Shown: piece after piece, positions 53,764 to 62,546 of the stretch
Layout of the letters: the number at the start of each line of letters is the position of its first letter
Numbering within the stretch: position 1 is the stretch's first letter
Source: Trinickia caryophylli
Lineage (GTDB): Bacteria > Pseudomonadota > Gammaproteobacteria > Burkholderiales > Burkholderiaceae
Length of the DNA stretch: 64,000 bases
Reading direction: 5' to 3'
Assembly: GCF_034424545.1 (NCBI RefSeq)
Contig: NZ_CP139970.1
Span: 2,108,001 to 2,172,000, forward strand
Program-made: the position numbers and the translations under genes
Notes under the pieces: generated by a model
What the model was told of the DNA's origin: nothing
Seen by the model: the letters and a program-made list of their open reading frames with translations, nothing else
Databases searched by the model: none

Positions 53764-56319
53764 ATGAACCGCGTTCGTCAGCAGTTTGGCAAACTTGTGG
53801 TCGATGATTTATATGTTCATCGCGATGGCATCGAACATCTCGACCCCAAGCTTCAAAGCCTGATCGCAGGACGTTTAGCGAAAGCGCCCGCACGCGCACG
53901 GGAGGAAGCCAACGTCATCAAGGTCAACTACCGAAACGACCGCGTCTCCCTCCTTGCATACGCTGATTTCTTCGAGGACCCGTTCCCGTCCCTCGCAGAG
54001 TCCTGGACCATAGCAGCCGATGATGAGCAGAGCGCGTCGTATCGCTCATACACCGAGTCGCTGAACCCGCCCATTTTGCACCGGAAGGAACTTCTTCTTC
54101 CGCCTGGACATCAACTCAAGCCCGCTTTCGAAGAAATCACGCGCAATGGGGAAGCGCTCGGATTGTTCGACGACACTGCGACGATTGGATTCAAAGCGAA
54201 CTGGCTACGCCACGTCGCAAGCAAGGGATATCAACTAGTCGGGAGCCAGTTCGTTCCTATTGGGAACGATATAAGCGGCTCTCCAGAGCCGGCGGAATGC
54301 GACGGCACACTCGTGTTGCGGCACCTGACCGCGTTATCGCGGAATGTACTGTCCGCCCCCGTGCAGTTGCTCGCGAGACACGGCCTGCTAAAGAACGAAT
54401 GGACGTTGTTCGACTACGGTTGCGGCAAGGGAAACGATGTCACCACGCTACGCGATCAGGGGTACCCGGCATCGGGCTGGGATCCATTTTTTGCGCCCGA
54501 CAACCTCATCGAACCGGCAGACGTCGTCAACCTCGGCTTCGTGCTCAACGTAATCGAGGACGAAGTCGAACGACTCGAAGCGCTGCAACGTGCTTTCTCC
54601 CTCGCAACGAAAGTCTTGGCAGTTGGGGTGATGTTGAAGGCATCCAACACTTCCGGCACGCCATATCGCGATGGCGTAATGACCTCGCGGAACACCTTCC
54701 AGAAGTATTTCGCGCAAGAGGAGCTACGACAATATCTCGACCACGCACTGGGCGAAGACGTTTTCCTTATTGGCCCCGGCGTTGCATTCGTGTTCCGCGA
54801 CAAAGAGCTGGAACAGCGATTTTTGACGAGCAGATATCGCCGCCACGGGCTTGCGCAACGGCTACTGAGGTTACCGCGACAACCGAAAGCGAGGGATAAC
54901 CATTCGCGTATCCCAGCTGCTCCACGGACGATATCAGAGGAGGCGCGACATTGTCTCGAGCAATTGTGGGAAGCCGCACTCGACCTCGGCCGCATACCCG
55001 AGCGAGACGAGATCAGCTTCGTCCCGACAATTGAAGAACACTTTGGCTCCGTAGCAAAGGCAGCGCGGTTGCTTGAGCGACATTTCGACATGAGTCAGCT
55101 GAAGGCCGCAGCCGATGCTCGCGCAGACGACCTTCGCGTCTTCTTCGCTATGCAATGCTTCGCGAAGCGGGCGCCTTATCGGACTCTAGAGCGGCGGTTG
55201 CAGCGGGATATCAAGTCCTTCTTTGGCGACTACCGCTCTGCGCAAGGCGCCGGCATGCAATTGCTGATGAACGCGGCCGATTCGGAGGATATGCGTGCGG
55301 CTTGCGCGCTCGCCGCCGAACACGGCATGGGTTGGCTCGACCGAGAAGGCTCGCTTCATCTACACCTCTCGGCCGTGGATCGCCTGCCGCCAGTCCTCCG
55401 CGCTTACGTCGGGTGCGGACTGCTGATCTACGGCAATGCGGGAGATGCGCAGCTAGCGAAGATTCATGCACTTTCCGGCAAGCTGACGTTGACCGAGTAT
55501 GACGAGTTCGATAGCGCACCGCTTCCGCGCTTGGCGAAGCGCGCAAAAATCAACATCCGGAAGCAAGACTACGAAATCTTCGAGTACGGCGGGAGATACG
55601 AAAAACCGCTGCTCTACTTCAAATCCCGATATCTAAACGAGGAATACCCCAACTACTCGCAACAGGAGGCGTTCGACGGCGCGCTCCAGCGGCTAGAGCT
55701 TTTCGATCCTGAGGGGTACGGAGCGTCAGCGTCGGATCTAGCACAGCACCTCGAGTTGCGCCGTTGGGTCATCGACGGCTTCATGCTACGTCGCTCCGAT
55801 AGCATTCCTTCGCCCGACCAACTGTGCGGCAAGCATTTCCGCTATCGTGATCTGATTGAATGCGGCGAGACGCAGCGCCGCCTACGAACGCCCAACGTGC
55901 CAGAGCAGCCCGAGACATATAACGCTCTACATGATCTGTCGGCGATGATACTCGACGCAGTGATCGAGTATTTCGGGGCCATCCGCCTGACGTACGGCTT
56001 TAGCTCCCGTGAACTTAGCCGGCATATACCCGACCGCATCGCGCCTCGGCTTGACCAACACGCCTCCTTCGAGCTTGATAGGCAGGGCAAGATGATCTGC
56101 CCTCGTGGGGGAGCAGCGTGCGACTTTATCGTCGATGACGAGGACATGGAGGAAGTCGCACAGTGGATCATGGCGAATCTGCCGTTCGATCGCCTGTACT
56201 ATTACGGGCGTGATCGGCCAATCCATGTAAGCTACGCCGAAGCGCCTGAAGGGTTGGCTTATGAGATGAAGGCTAGTGCGAACGGTCGCCGATTGCCGCG
56301 CCCAATGCGCCGGAAGTAG
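53764..56319 (+). CDS. Dnd-associated putative DNA methyltransferase
   Basis: This 851-residue protein matches the phosphorothioation-associated methyltransferase family. An N-terminal half carries NRVRQQFGKLVVDDLYVHRDGIEHLDPKLQSLIAGRL and a Rossmann SAM-binding motif, TLFDYGCGKGNDVTTLRDQGYPASGWDPFFAPDN (GCGKG at about 220-224). VVNLGFVLNVIEDEVERLEAL follows. Then come GPGVAFVFRDKELEQRFLTSRYRR and a long C-terminal region without a recognised domain. It is the first gene of the dnd cluster, 121 bp before dndB, on the same strand. The methyl acceptor is unknown; protein or DNA modification linked to phosphorothioation is a guess from co-occurrence. Confidence 0.8.
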   Translation: MNRVRQQFGKLVVDDLYVHRDGIEHLDPKLQSLIAGRLAKAPARAREEANVIKVNYRNDRVSLLAYADFFEDPFPSLAESWTIAADDEQSASYRSYTESLNPPILHRKELLLPPGHQLKPAFEEITRNGEALGLFDDTATIGFKANWLRHVASKGYQLVGSQFVPIGNDISGSPEPAECDGTLVLRHLTALSRNVLSAPVQLLARHGLLKNEWTLFDYGCGKGNDVTTLRDQGYPASGWDPFFAPDNLIEPADVVNLGFVLNVIEDEVERLEALQRAFSLATKVLAVGVMLKASNTSGTPYRDGVMTSRNTFQKYFAQEELRQYLDHALGEDVFLIGPGVAFVFRDKELEQRFLTSRYRRHGLAQRLLRLPRQPKARDNHSRIPAAPRTISEEARHCLEQLWEAALDLGRIPERDEISFVPTIEEHFGSVAKAARLLERHFDMSQLKAAADARADDLRVFFAMQCFAKRAPYRTLERRLQRDIKSFFGDYRSAQGAGMQLLMNAADSEDMRAACALAAEHGMGWLDREGSLHLHLSAVDRLPPVLRAYVGCGLLIYGNAGDAQLAKIHALSGKLTLTEYDEFDSAPLPRLAKRAKINIRKQDYEIFEYGGRYEKPLLYFKSRYLNEEYPNYSQQEAFDGALQRLELFDPEGYGASASDLAQHLELRRWVIDGFMLRRSDSIPSPDQLCGKHFRYRDLIECGETQRRLRTPNVPEQPETYNALHDLSAMILDAVIEYFGAIRLTYGFSSRELSRHIPDRIAPRLDQHASFELDRQGKMICPRGGAACDFIVDDEDMEEVAQWIMANLPFDRLYYYGRDRPIHVSYAEAPEGLAYEMKASANGRRLPRPMRRK

Positions 56320-56398
56320 CGATGATCGCGGACCAGCGGTGCTCCTTTACGGAGCAGGCCGGCGACCCTACACTGCACCCGCTGTGGGGAAGCCACAC

Positions 56399-56430
56399 GT
56401 TTGTATCTCGATATACAAACATGCTAGAAT
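56399..56430 (+). promoter_or_regulatory. Candidate dndB promoter with operator palindrome
   Basis: A perfect inverted repeat, GTTTGTAT (56399-56406) and ATACAAAC (56413-56420), overlaps a candidate -35 TTGTAT (56401-56406). With 18 bp to TAGAAT (56425-56430), the predicted start of transcription lies only a few bases before the dndB ATG at 56441. In Streptomyces, DndB is known to repress its own operon, so this palindrome is a plausible DndB or other repressor site. Confidence 0.65.
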
Positions 56431-56440
56431 CAACGCCACT

Positions 56441-57568
56441 ATGGCGGACGCTTTCTCATACGTTTTCCCGGCGATTCGAGGGGTACAGGCGGGACGGGAG
56501 TACTACGTCTCCATGTGCCCGATGCGGCTATTGCCCAAGCTCTTCCTCTTCGACGAAGAGGAACTCGTTCCCGAGCTCCGTGCGCAGCGTACCCTGAATC
56601 GAGCGCGCGTACCTGAGATCGCCCGATACATCGTCGACAACAAAGACAGCTACACGTTCTCCGCCATAACGGCATCCATCGACGGCGCGATCACCTTTAC
56701 GCCAGTGGGCGCAGACACATCCTCCACGTTCCGGATGGGTACATTGTCCGTCTCGATGGAAGCACGATTTATCGTGAATGATGGGCAGCACCGACGCGCG
56801 GCCATCGAAACTGCTTTAGCAACGGCCCCCGAGCTCGGCGACGAGACGATCGCTGTGGTCTTCTTTCTCGATCGAGGCCTGGAGCGCTGCCAGCAGATGT
56901 TTGCCGACCTCAATCGGTACGCTGTGAAGCCCTCGGCGTCGCTCGGTATCCTGTACGACCACAGGAGCGCAGCCGCCAACGTGGCCAAGCATCTCAGCCT
57001 GACCTCCGACCTGTTCAAAAACCTTATTGAGACCGAGCGGTCGTCGCTATCCGCAAGATCGCGAAAGCTGTTCACGCTGAGTGCTCTTCACTACTCGATC
57101 GTCGAGCTGCTTTCGGAAGAGGAACTGCAAGACTTCTCCGCAGCATCTCGCAAATGCCAACAATTCTGGGAGCTCGTGGGTGAGCAAATTCCGGAGTGGG
57201 TGTATGTGCGGGAGTCAAAAATGACGGCGGGAGAGGTGCGTCGCGACTTCATCCATAGCCACGCTATCGTCCTGCAGGCACTTGGGCGTGCCGGGCGCGC
57301 GATTTTTGAGCAGCCCAATCCTGACTTGGCGAAGCGCATCAAGAAATTGCGCACGATTGACTGGTCTCGTAAGAACGCCATGACCTGGGAAGGACGAGCG
57401 ATGGTCGGAGGAGCTATGGCTAAGTCCGGGCAGAACGTCACGCTCACCACAAACGAACTGAAGCGCGTGCTTGGACTGAAGCTAACGGAAGACGAAGCTT
57501 CGGCCGAGAAAGCACTGCTTGCATCTCGCGGCGCAGCGCCGCGTCGTCGAACAAAGGTCGCAAAGTGA
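56441..57568 (+). CDS. dndB: DNA sulfur modification regulator DndB
   Basis: This 375-residue protein has the DGQHR motif (VNDGQHRRAAIETAL, about 113-120) of the DndB family, whose fold relates to ParB/sulfiredoxin-like nucleases. Known DndB proteins bind the dnd promoter and limit phosphorothioation frequency. MADAFSYVFPAIRGVQAGREYYVSMCPMRLLPKLFLFDEEE is a normal DndB start. No Shine-Dalgarno precedes the ATG, and the nearby promoter would leave almost no leader, so translation may be leaderless. Its TGA overlaps the dndC start (GTGA). Confidence 0.9.
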   Translation: MADAFSYVFPAIRGVQAGREYYVSMCPMRLLPKLFLFDEEELVPELRAQRTLNRARVPEIARYIVDNKDSYTFSAITASIDGAITFTPVGADTSSTFRMGTLSVSMEARFIVNDGQHRRAAIETALATAPELGDETIAVVFFLDRGLERCQQMFADLNRYAVKPSASLGILYDHRSAAANVAKHLSLTSDLFKNLIETERSSLSARSRKLFTLSALHYSIVELLSEEELQDFSAASRKCQQFWELVGEQIPEWVYVRESKMTAGEVRRDFIHSHAIVLQALGRAGRAIFEQPNPDLAKRIKKLRTIDWSRKNAMTWEGRAMVGGAMAKSGQNVTLTTNELKRVLGLKLTEDEASAEKALLASRGAAPRRRTKVAK

Positions 57569-59037
57569 CAACTCCGGTGTCGAAGATAATCGAAGAAATT
57601 CAAAGCCTCTACCTCTCCGATCCAGTTCCATGGATCGTGGGGTACAGCGGCGGAAAAGACTCGACCGCGTCGCTTCAACTCATTTGGAACGCCATCGCCG
57701 CGCTACCGAAGGAGCAACGCCGCAAGGACGTCCACGTTATCAGCACGGATACGTTGGTCGAGAACCCGGTGATCGCCGCGTGGGTCGAGAATTCGCTGTT
57801 ATGCATGAAGCTCGCGGCCGCAAAGCAAAATCTGCCGATCAAAGCCCATCGCCTTACGCCTTCGATGGAGAACAGATTTTGGGTCAATCTGATCGGGAAG
57901 GGCTATCCCGCTCCTCGTCCAAAATTTAGATGGTGTACTGATCGGCTGAAGATCAGTGCATCCACGGAGTTCATCCAGAACCTATCGGAGTCCAGCGGCG
58001 AGGCGATCCTGGTGCTCGGGCAACGCCGCGGCGAAAGTCAGGCGCGCGACAAGGTGCTCGACCACTACAGCGGGAGTACCCGTGACCGGCTGAGCCGAAA
58101 CAAGGATCCCAAGCTCGCTCGCGTGTGGGTTTATCTGCCCATTGAGACGTGGAGCAGCGATGATGTCTGGGAATACATCATCACAGAGCCCAATCCATGG
58201 GGCGTGGACAACCAGGAGTTGTTCGCCATCTATCGGGGCGCGACGGCCGACTCTGAATGTCCTGTCGTTGTCGACAAGTCGACTCCGAGTTGCGGCGATA
58301 GCCGCTTCGGTTGCTACGTCTGCACGATGGTCACGCAGGACAAGTCGATGCAGGCGATGATCCAGAACGACGAGCAAAAGCGCTGGATGCAGCCGATTTT
58401 GGACTACCGGAACGCATACCTGGCGGTTGACGATCGGGAACTCCGAGACTTCCGCCGAATGAACGGTAGGCTAACCGTGTTCAAAGGGTCGCTTGTCCAC
58501 GGCCCATACAAGCAAGCGTACCGTGCAGAGCTGTTGGAGCAGTTGCTTCGCACGCAAAAGGCCGTACAAGAGGCCGCGAGAAGTCAGGGCGGGGAAGCGA
58601 TCGAACTCATCTCGATGGACGAGCTCGATGAGATCCGGCGAATATGGGTGGAGAAAAAACGCGAGATCGATGACCTGGTCCCAGAAATCTTCGAGCGTGT
58701 TTATGGACGCAGCTACCCTGGCCGCGAAGTGGAGCCGCTGCCGCTCGACCGCAGCGATCTTGCGATTCTGAGGGAGGTAGCCGAAGAGCTAGATCCCGAA
58801 GCGTCAGAGGAGCTTTACAAGCTGACGCGTTCGCTCTTGGGCGCTCAATTCCAGTCGATGCAGACGCAGAAGCGCTCCAAGCAGTTGGACGAACTCGAAA
58901 GCATCCTACAGTTTCACGCGTTCCGAAACGAGGCGGAGGCGCTGGAGTTCGCGCTGATAAGCGATCAGCGAACTGCGGCTACCGTCGAGATTGAAGCTCT
59001 CGGTGACGACCTCGCCGACCCCAGCGCGGACCTCTAA
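57565..59037 (+). CDS. dndC: DNA phosphorothioation sulfurtransferase DndC
   Basis: This 490-residue enzyme is of the PAPS-reductase-like ATP pyrophosphatase superfamily. It has the PP-loop SGGKDST (28-34), VHVISTDTLVENPVIAAWVENSL and the conserved FRWCTDRLKI near 122. The cysteine set SCGDSRFGCYVC, with CTDR, probably holds the [4Fe-4S] cluster. DndC activates the DNA backbone and passes sulfur to it with DndD and DndE. It starts at a GTG that overlaps the dndB stop, and dndD follows after 25 bp. Confidence 0.93.
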   Translation: MTTPVSKIIEEIQSLYLSDPVPWIVGYSGGKDSTASLQLIWNAIAALPKEQRRKDVHVISTDTLVENPVIAAWVENSLLCMKLAAAKQNLPIKAHRLTPSMENRFWVNLIGKGYPAPRPKFRWCTDRLKISASTEFIQNLSESSGEAILVLGQRRGESQARDKVLDHYSGSTRDRLSRNKDPKLARVWVYLPIETWSSDDVWEYIITEPNPWGVDNQELFAIYRGATADSECPVVVDKSTPSCGDSRFGCYVCTMVTQDKSMQAMIQNDEQKRWMQPILDYRNAYLAVDDRELRDFRRMNGRLTVFKGSLVHGPYKQAYRAELLEQLLRTQKAVQEAARSQGGEAIELISMDELDEIRRIWVEKKREIDDLVPEIFERVYGRSYPGREVEPLPLDRSDLAILREVAEELDPEASEELYKLTRSLLGAQFQSMQTQKRSKQLDELESILQFHAFRNEAEALEFALISDQRTAATVEIEALGDDLADPSADL

Positions 59038-59062
59038 CAGGTTTTGGCAGTAGGCCTCGTAA

Positions 59063-61057
59063 ATGGCAAAAATTACGTTTTCAAGCATCTCCGTCGAGAA
59101 CTTCGGACCGTTCCGTGAACGGCAGTTCCTCGACCTTTCTGTGAGCTCAACCCGCTCGGTTGTCCTCGTTAAGGCGCTAAATGGCAGCGGGAAGACGACG
59201 CTGCTAACTGCCCTTCAGCTCGGACTGTATGGAGCGAAAGGCATCGGTTCGGGGCGCCGTTCGGAATACGAGCAGCTCGTTCAAGCTTTGCAACGAGCGG
59301 ACGCCGGGGAGAAGTCTACCGTGTCGATCGGTCTGATCGTTGACATGGGGGGCGGACGGAAGGAAATCACCGCTCGTCGGGAATGGACTCGGCAGCGCGC
59401 TGCTCTGAGTGAGACGTTTTCCGTCATCGTGGATGGCACGGAAGACATCGATTTCACTCAAGGTTGGGACGATTTCATTGGTGCGATCCTGCCGTCGGAA
59501 CTCGTGCATCTGTTCCTCTTCGACGGAGAAAAAATTGAAGCACTAGCGAATCCCGAACGCCTTCCCGAACTCTTGCGCCGGGCCACGGAGGTGTTCCTGG
59601 GCATCGGCGGAATTGACGTTCTCGGGAACGACCTACGGGCCGTGGAGCGGCGTGCGGGACTCCGGAATAAGGAAGGCTCGTCCGAATACCAAGCAGCGAA
59701 AGACACGCTGTTGGATCTGGAATCGCAGCAGAAAGCCTTGTCTGACAAGCACGCTGATTTGTTGCAGGAACATGCATCGGCCCAAAACGCGCTTGATCAA
59801 GCCCGCCTTTTGCTCGACCGATATGTCGTGGAAGCGCGGCGCGGTGGGCTGACAGCGTACGAACAAGCTGCGTCTATTCGGAGCCAAGCGGAAAGCGCGC
59901 GTAAGAGCGCTAGCGCGAGTCGGGCGGGTCTCGCTGAAGCGATGTCGGATGCAGCCCTGCCCGTGGCGTGGCTTCACAAGCTTTGGGATCGTTACGAAAG
60001 CGAGTGGGAGGCGGATATCCGCGGTCGTCATGCCAAGTTGCTGACGGAGGAGTTCAAACGGCGCGACCGTCGTTTGATAGCGGCCTTGTCGAAGCAGATG
60101 TCTGGCGCCTCACTCGAAGCCGTAAAGTCTCTTCTAAAAAGCGACTTGGACCAGACACGGTCTACGCAACCGCGCAAACCCCTTCTCATGTCGGGTGGCG
60201 AGCCGGCCGAAGTTGCAGTCCACGTCAACCACGCGCGCTCGCGCGTTCGTGCAGCTATCGCATCACTGGACTCCGCTCAACGCGACCTCGCCAAGTCAGA
60301 ACGCGCGCTGGGCGAAGTACCCGCCGAAGGACAACTGACCGAGATATTGTCTAAGATGCATGAGAGGTCGCATGCAGTTGCGACCGCAGAACAACGCGTC
60401 GCGCTGCTGACCGAGTCCCTTGCTGAGACGACCACTAGCCTAAAACACGTAGAGGCGCGCCTTAGCGCTGCGCGCGCTCGACTGAGCAACGACTTCCGCG
60501 ACCGGTCTATTGAGGCGAAGGGTATCGAAGCTGCCGCACGCGCGAGACAAGCGCTGAGCGTCTTCAAGGGGAGATTGCTCGCATCGAAGGCCCACTGGCT
60601 GTCCGGAATGATTTCCGCAGAATTCCAAAATTTGCTGCGCAAGCGGAAGTTGGTCTCTCGGGTGATCGTCGATCCATCAACATACGACGTCAAGATCGAA
60701 GACGGTAAGGGTCAAGAGCTGCCGATGGATCGGTTGTCCGCCGGAGAACGACAGATGCTGGCAGTGTCGGTCCTCAGCGCTCTGATTAAAGAGCGGAAGG
60801 GACGCTTCCCTGTTGTCGTCGATACACCGCTTGCGCGTCTCGATCGACAACATCGAACTTCGCTGATCAAGCGATTCTTTGCCACGGTGTCGCATCAGGT
60901 GATCGTCCTGTCGACCGATGAAGAGGTGGAAGGCGCAGCCCACGACGCACTACGGCCGTATACCAGCAAGGAATACGTGCTCGAATTTGACGACGATCGC
61001 GGATGCACCCGTGTGCGTGATAGCGCAGCGCGTTCGGGCGAATTGGAGTTGGCATGA
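59063..61057 (+). CDS. dndD: DNA sulfur modification ATPase DndD
   Basis: This 664-residue SMC/Rad50-like ATPase has Walker A KALNGSGKTTLL near residue 37-48. A long central coiled coil (about 190-490) follows, then the ABC signature DRLSAGERQMLAVSVLSALI near 560-575 and Walker B FPVVVDTPLARLDRQHRTSLI near 585. DndD is thought to supply energy and open or nick DNA for sulfur insertion. No strong ribosome site precedes it. Its stop overlaps the dndE start (ATGA), typical of coupled translation. Confidence 0.93.
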   Translation: MAKITFSSISVENFGPFRERQFLDLSVSSTRSVVLVKALNGSGKTTLLTALQLGLYGAKGIGSGRRSEYEQLVQALQRADAGEKSTVSIGLIVDMGGGRKEITARREWTRQRAALSETFSVIVDGTEDIDFTQGWDDFIGAILPSELVHLFLFDGEKIEALANPERLPELLRRATEVFLGIGGIDVLGNDLRAVERRAGLRNKEGSSEYQAAKDTLLDLESQQKALSDKHADLLQEHASAQNALDQARLLLDRYVVEARRGGLTAYEQAASIRSQAESARKSASASRAGLAEAMSDAALPVAWLHKLWDRYESEWEADIRGRHAKLLTEEFKRRDRRLIAALSKQMSGASLEAVKSLLKSDLDQTRSTQPRKPLLMSGGEPAEVAVHVNHARSRVRAAIASLDSAQRDLAKSERALGEVPAEGQLTEILSKMHERSHAVATAEQRVALLTESLAETTTSLKHVEARLSAARARLSNDFRDRSIEAKGIEAAARARQALSVFKGRLLASKAHWLSGMISAEFQNLLRKRKLVSRVIVDPSTYDVKIEDGKGQELPMDRLSAGERQMLAVSVLSALIKERKGRFPVVVDTPLARLDRQHRTSLIKRFFATVSHQVIVLSTDEEVEGAAHDALRPYTSKEYVLEFDDDRGCTRVRDSAARSGELELA

Positions 61058-61440
61058 ATGCCATAGAACGGGTAAAGCTGACCTCGGCAGCAAAAAATCA
61101 ACTGATCGCACTTAAGCGACGCACTAACATCGAACATAACAACACCCTTTGTCGTCATGCTCTGTGTTTGTCCCTCGCCAACCCGTCGCTCCCGCCCCGC
61201 GAACAATTTAATTTCTCGGGGGGAATCGAGATCGATTGGCGAACGTTTACTGGTGGCAATGAAGCGCTCTACTACAATCTTCTTGTCACACGGTTATTGT
61301 GCGACGGTATTGATGTATCGCCTGACGCGTTGCGCGACGCCTTGCTTCACCATGTTCATCGTGGGCTGTCGTATCTAGCAAGTCGTCGGGAGGACGATTT
61401 GTTGGTGGAGTTGGCGCGCACGCTCGCGGTAACGGCATAA
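61054..61440 (+). CDS. dndE: DNA sulfur modification protein DndE
   Basis: This 128-residue protein starts IERVKLTSAAKNQLIALKRRTNIEHNNTLCRHALCLSLANPS, the DndE N-terminus, and continues LPPREQFNFSGGIEIDWRTFTGGNEALYYNLLVTRLL. DndE forms tetramers that bind nicked double-stranded DNA in known systems. It overlaps dndD by 4 bp (ATGA) and ends the dnd operon. The next genes converge on it. Confidence 0.9.
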   Translation: MNAIERVKLTSAAKNQLIALKRRTNIEHNNTLCRHALCLSLANPSLPPREQFNFSGGIEIDWRTFTGGNEALYYNLLVTRLLCDGIDVSPDALRDALLHHVHRGLSYLASRREDDLLVELARTLAVTA

Positions 61441-61550
61441 CGAAACTAGGATGCGCCGTTTGCGCCAGCCGACGTAGTAGCTGCATGGGGTGCCCGACGA
61501 GATCGCGACGGACGCGACGTTCCTGCGGGGTCGTCGACATCTGCCGATAA

Positions 61551-62537
61551 TTAGCCGCTTGCGCCCATTTCTTTGACCGAGCGAGGCGACTTCCCCCATA
61601 TCTGCGAAGCTATGGTCCTCGGCACCATTCGAACGAGACGCAATGGATCGTGTTCGTGACAAGTCACACGCAAGTTTGTCGGCGTCGGGGCGCCATTGCC
61701 ATACGCGGGCGCAACCGTTAGCTCGCTGGTTTCCGAAGTCCGGTCACAGCCTGCGAGATGCTCGCACTTCTTCTGAGTCGCCAGTACGCGGACGACCCAA
61801 AACGGTTGCGGAAGAGACGGAAACAAGTGTCGATGTCCCTGCGACGTGCGTACGCGTCCCTCTTCATCGTAAAGAGAAACGGAGGCTCCCTTGTGTCGGT
61901 TACACCAACCGCACGCGAGTCTCAAGTTTTCAATACTATCGGTGCCGCCCCGCGAAAAAGGATGTTTATGGTCGATTTCGATCGCAACGTCGCTCGGTGT
62001 TAGTCCAATAGGCTTCATTGCATCCACGAACTCTGGCAACAGAAGCCGTTCAGAGGCGTTCCTATGCAGAAATCGTTCAATAGCCCTATCCGAAAATGGG
62101 TACCCGCAAACCCAACACCGAGGACAGTCGCCAGCAAGCTCGAGTAGTAGCAGCCGACTTTCGCGGTCAATCAACGCCCTGTCTCTATTAGACCTTAGCA
62201 ACAGCACGGACTCGAGAACTTTGTTTGCCACCAACTTCGCCAACTCCACTCGCTCGTCCTTCGTGAGCGCTTGGAATGCGCTGTTTACGGCTTCCAAGGT
62301 GTCAAAGAAGATATGAGCATATCCCCGATCCGACTCTACATAACGCAGAGGATCGACAATTCCCTGAATAAACCATTGTGCCCACTGCTGATGTGCGTCG
62401 CCGCGAATCAACGCCTCTCTCCGTCCAAAAAGGGTATTTGGCGGAGAGAGGCCCGCGACGGATCGCAGCATATTCGCATCCCATCGCTTGGTGGCGTCTA
62501 ACGGAAGGGCCGCACCAATAAAACCGAACAGATCCAT
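61551..62537 (-). CDS. HNH endonuclease linked to the DGQHR gene
   Basis: This 328-residue protein is an HNH nuclease. Its core reads IEIDHKHPFSRGGTDSIENLRLACGWCNRHKG, with the conserved His in IDHKHP, Asn in ENL, and His in NRHKG. A zinc site is formed by PRCWVCG and CGWCN. The N-terminal ~120 residues are helical (SAFQALTKDERVELAKLVANKVLESVLLL). Additional cysteines follow (CEHLAGC, CHEH). It starts 9 bp after the DGQHR gene's stop, so both are likely one transcript, convergent with dndE. A nuclease that reads phosphorothioation status is the simplest hypothesis; it could equally be an independent defence gene. Confidence 0.8.
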   Translation of the reverse strand: MDLFGFIGAALPLDATKRWDANMLRSVAGLSPPNTLFGRREALIRGDAHQQWAQWFIQGIVDPLRYVESDRGYAHIFFDTLEAVNSAFQALTKDERVELAKLVANKVLESVLLLRSNRDRALIDRESRLLLLELAGDCPRCWVCGYPFSDRAIERFLHRNASERLLLPEFVDAMKPIGLTPSDVAIEIDHKHPFSRGGTDSIENLRLACGWCNRHKGASVSLYDEEGRVRTSQGHRHLFPSLPQPFWVVRVLATQKKCEHLAGCDRTSETSELTVAPAYGNGAPTPTNLRVTCHEHDPLRLVRMVPRTIASQIWGKSPRSVKEMGASG

Positions 62538-62546
62538 TTTTAATGG

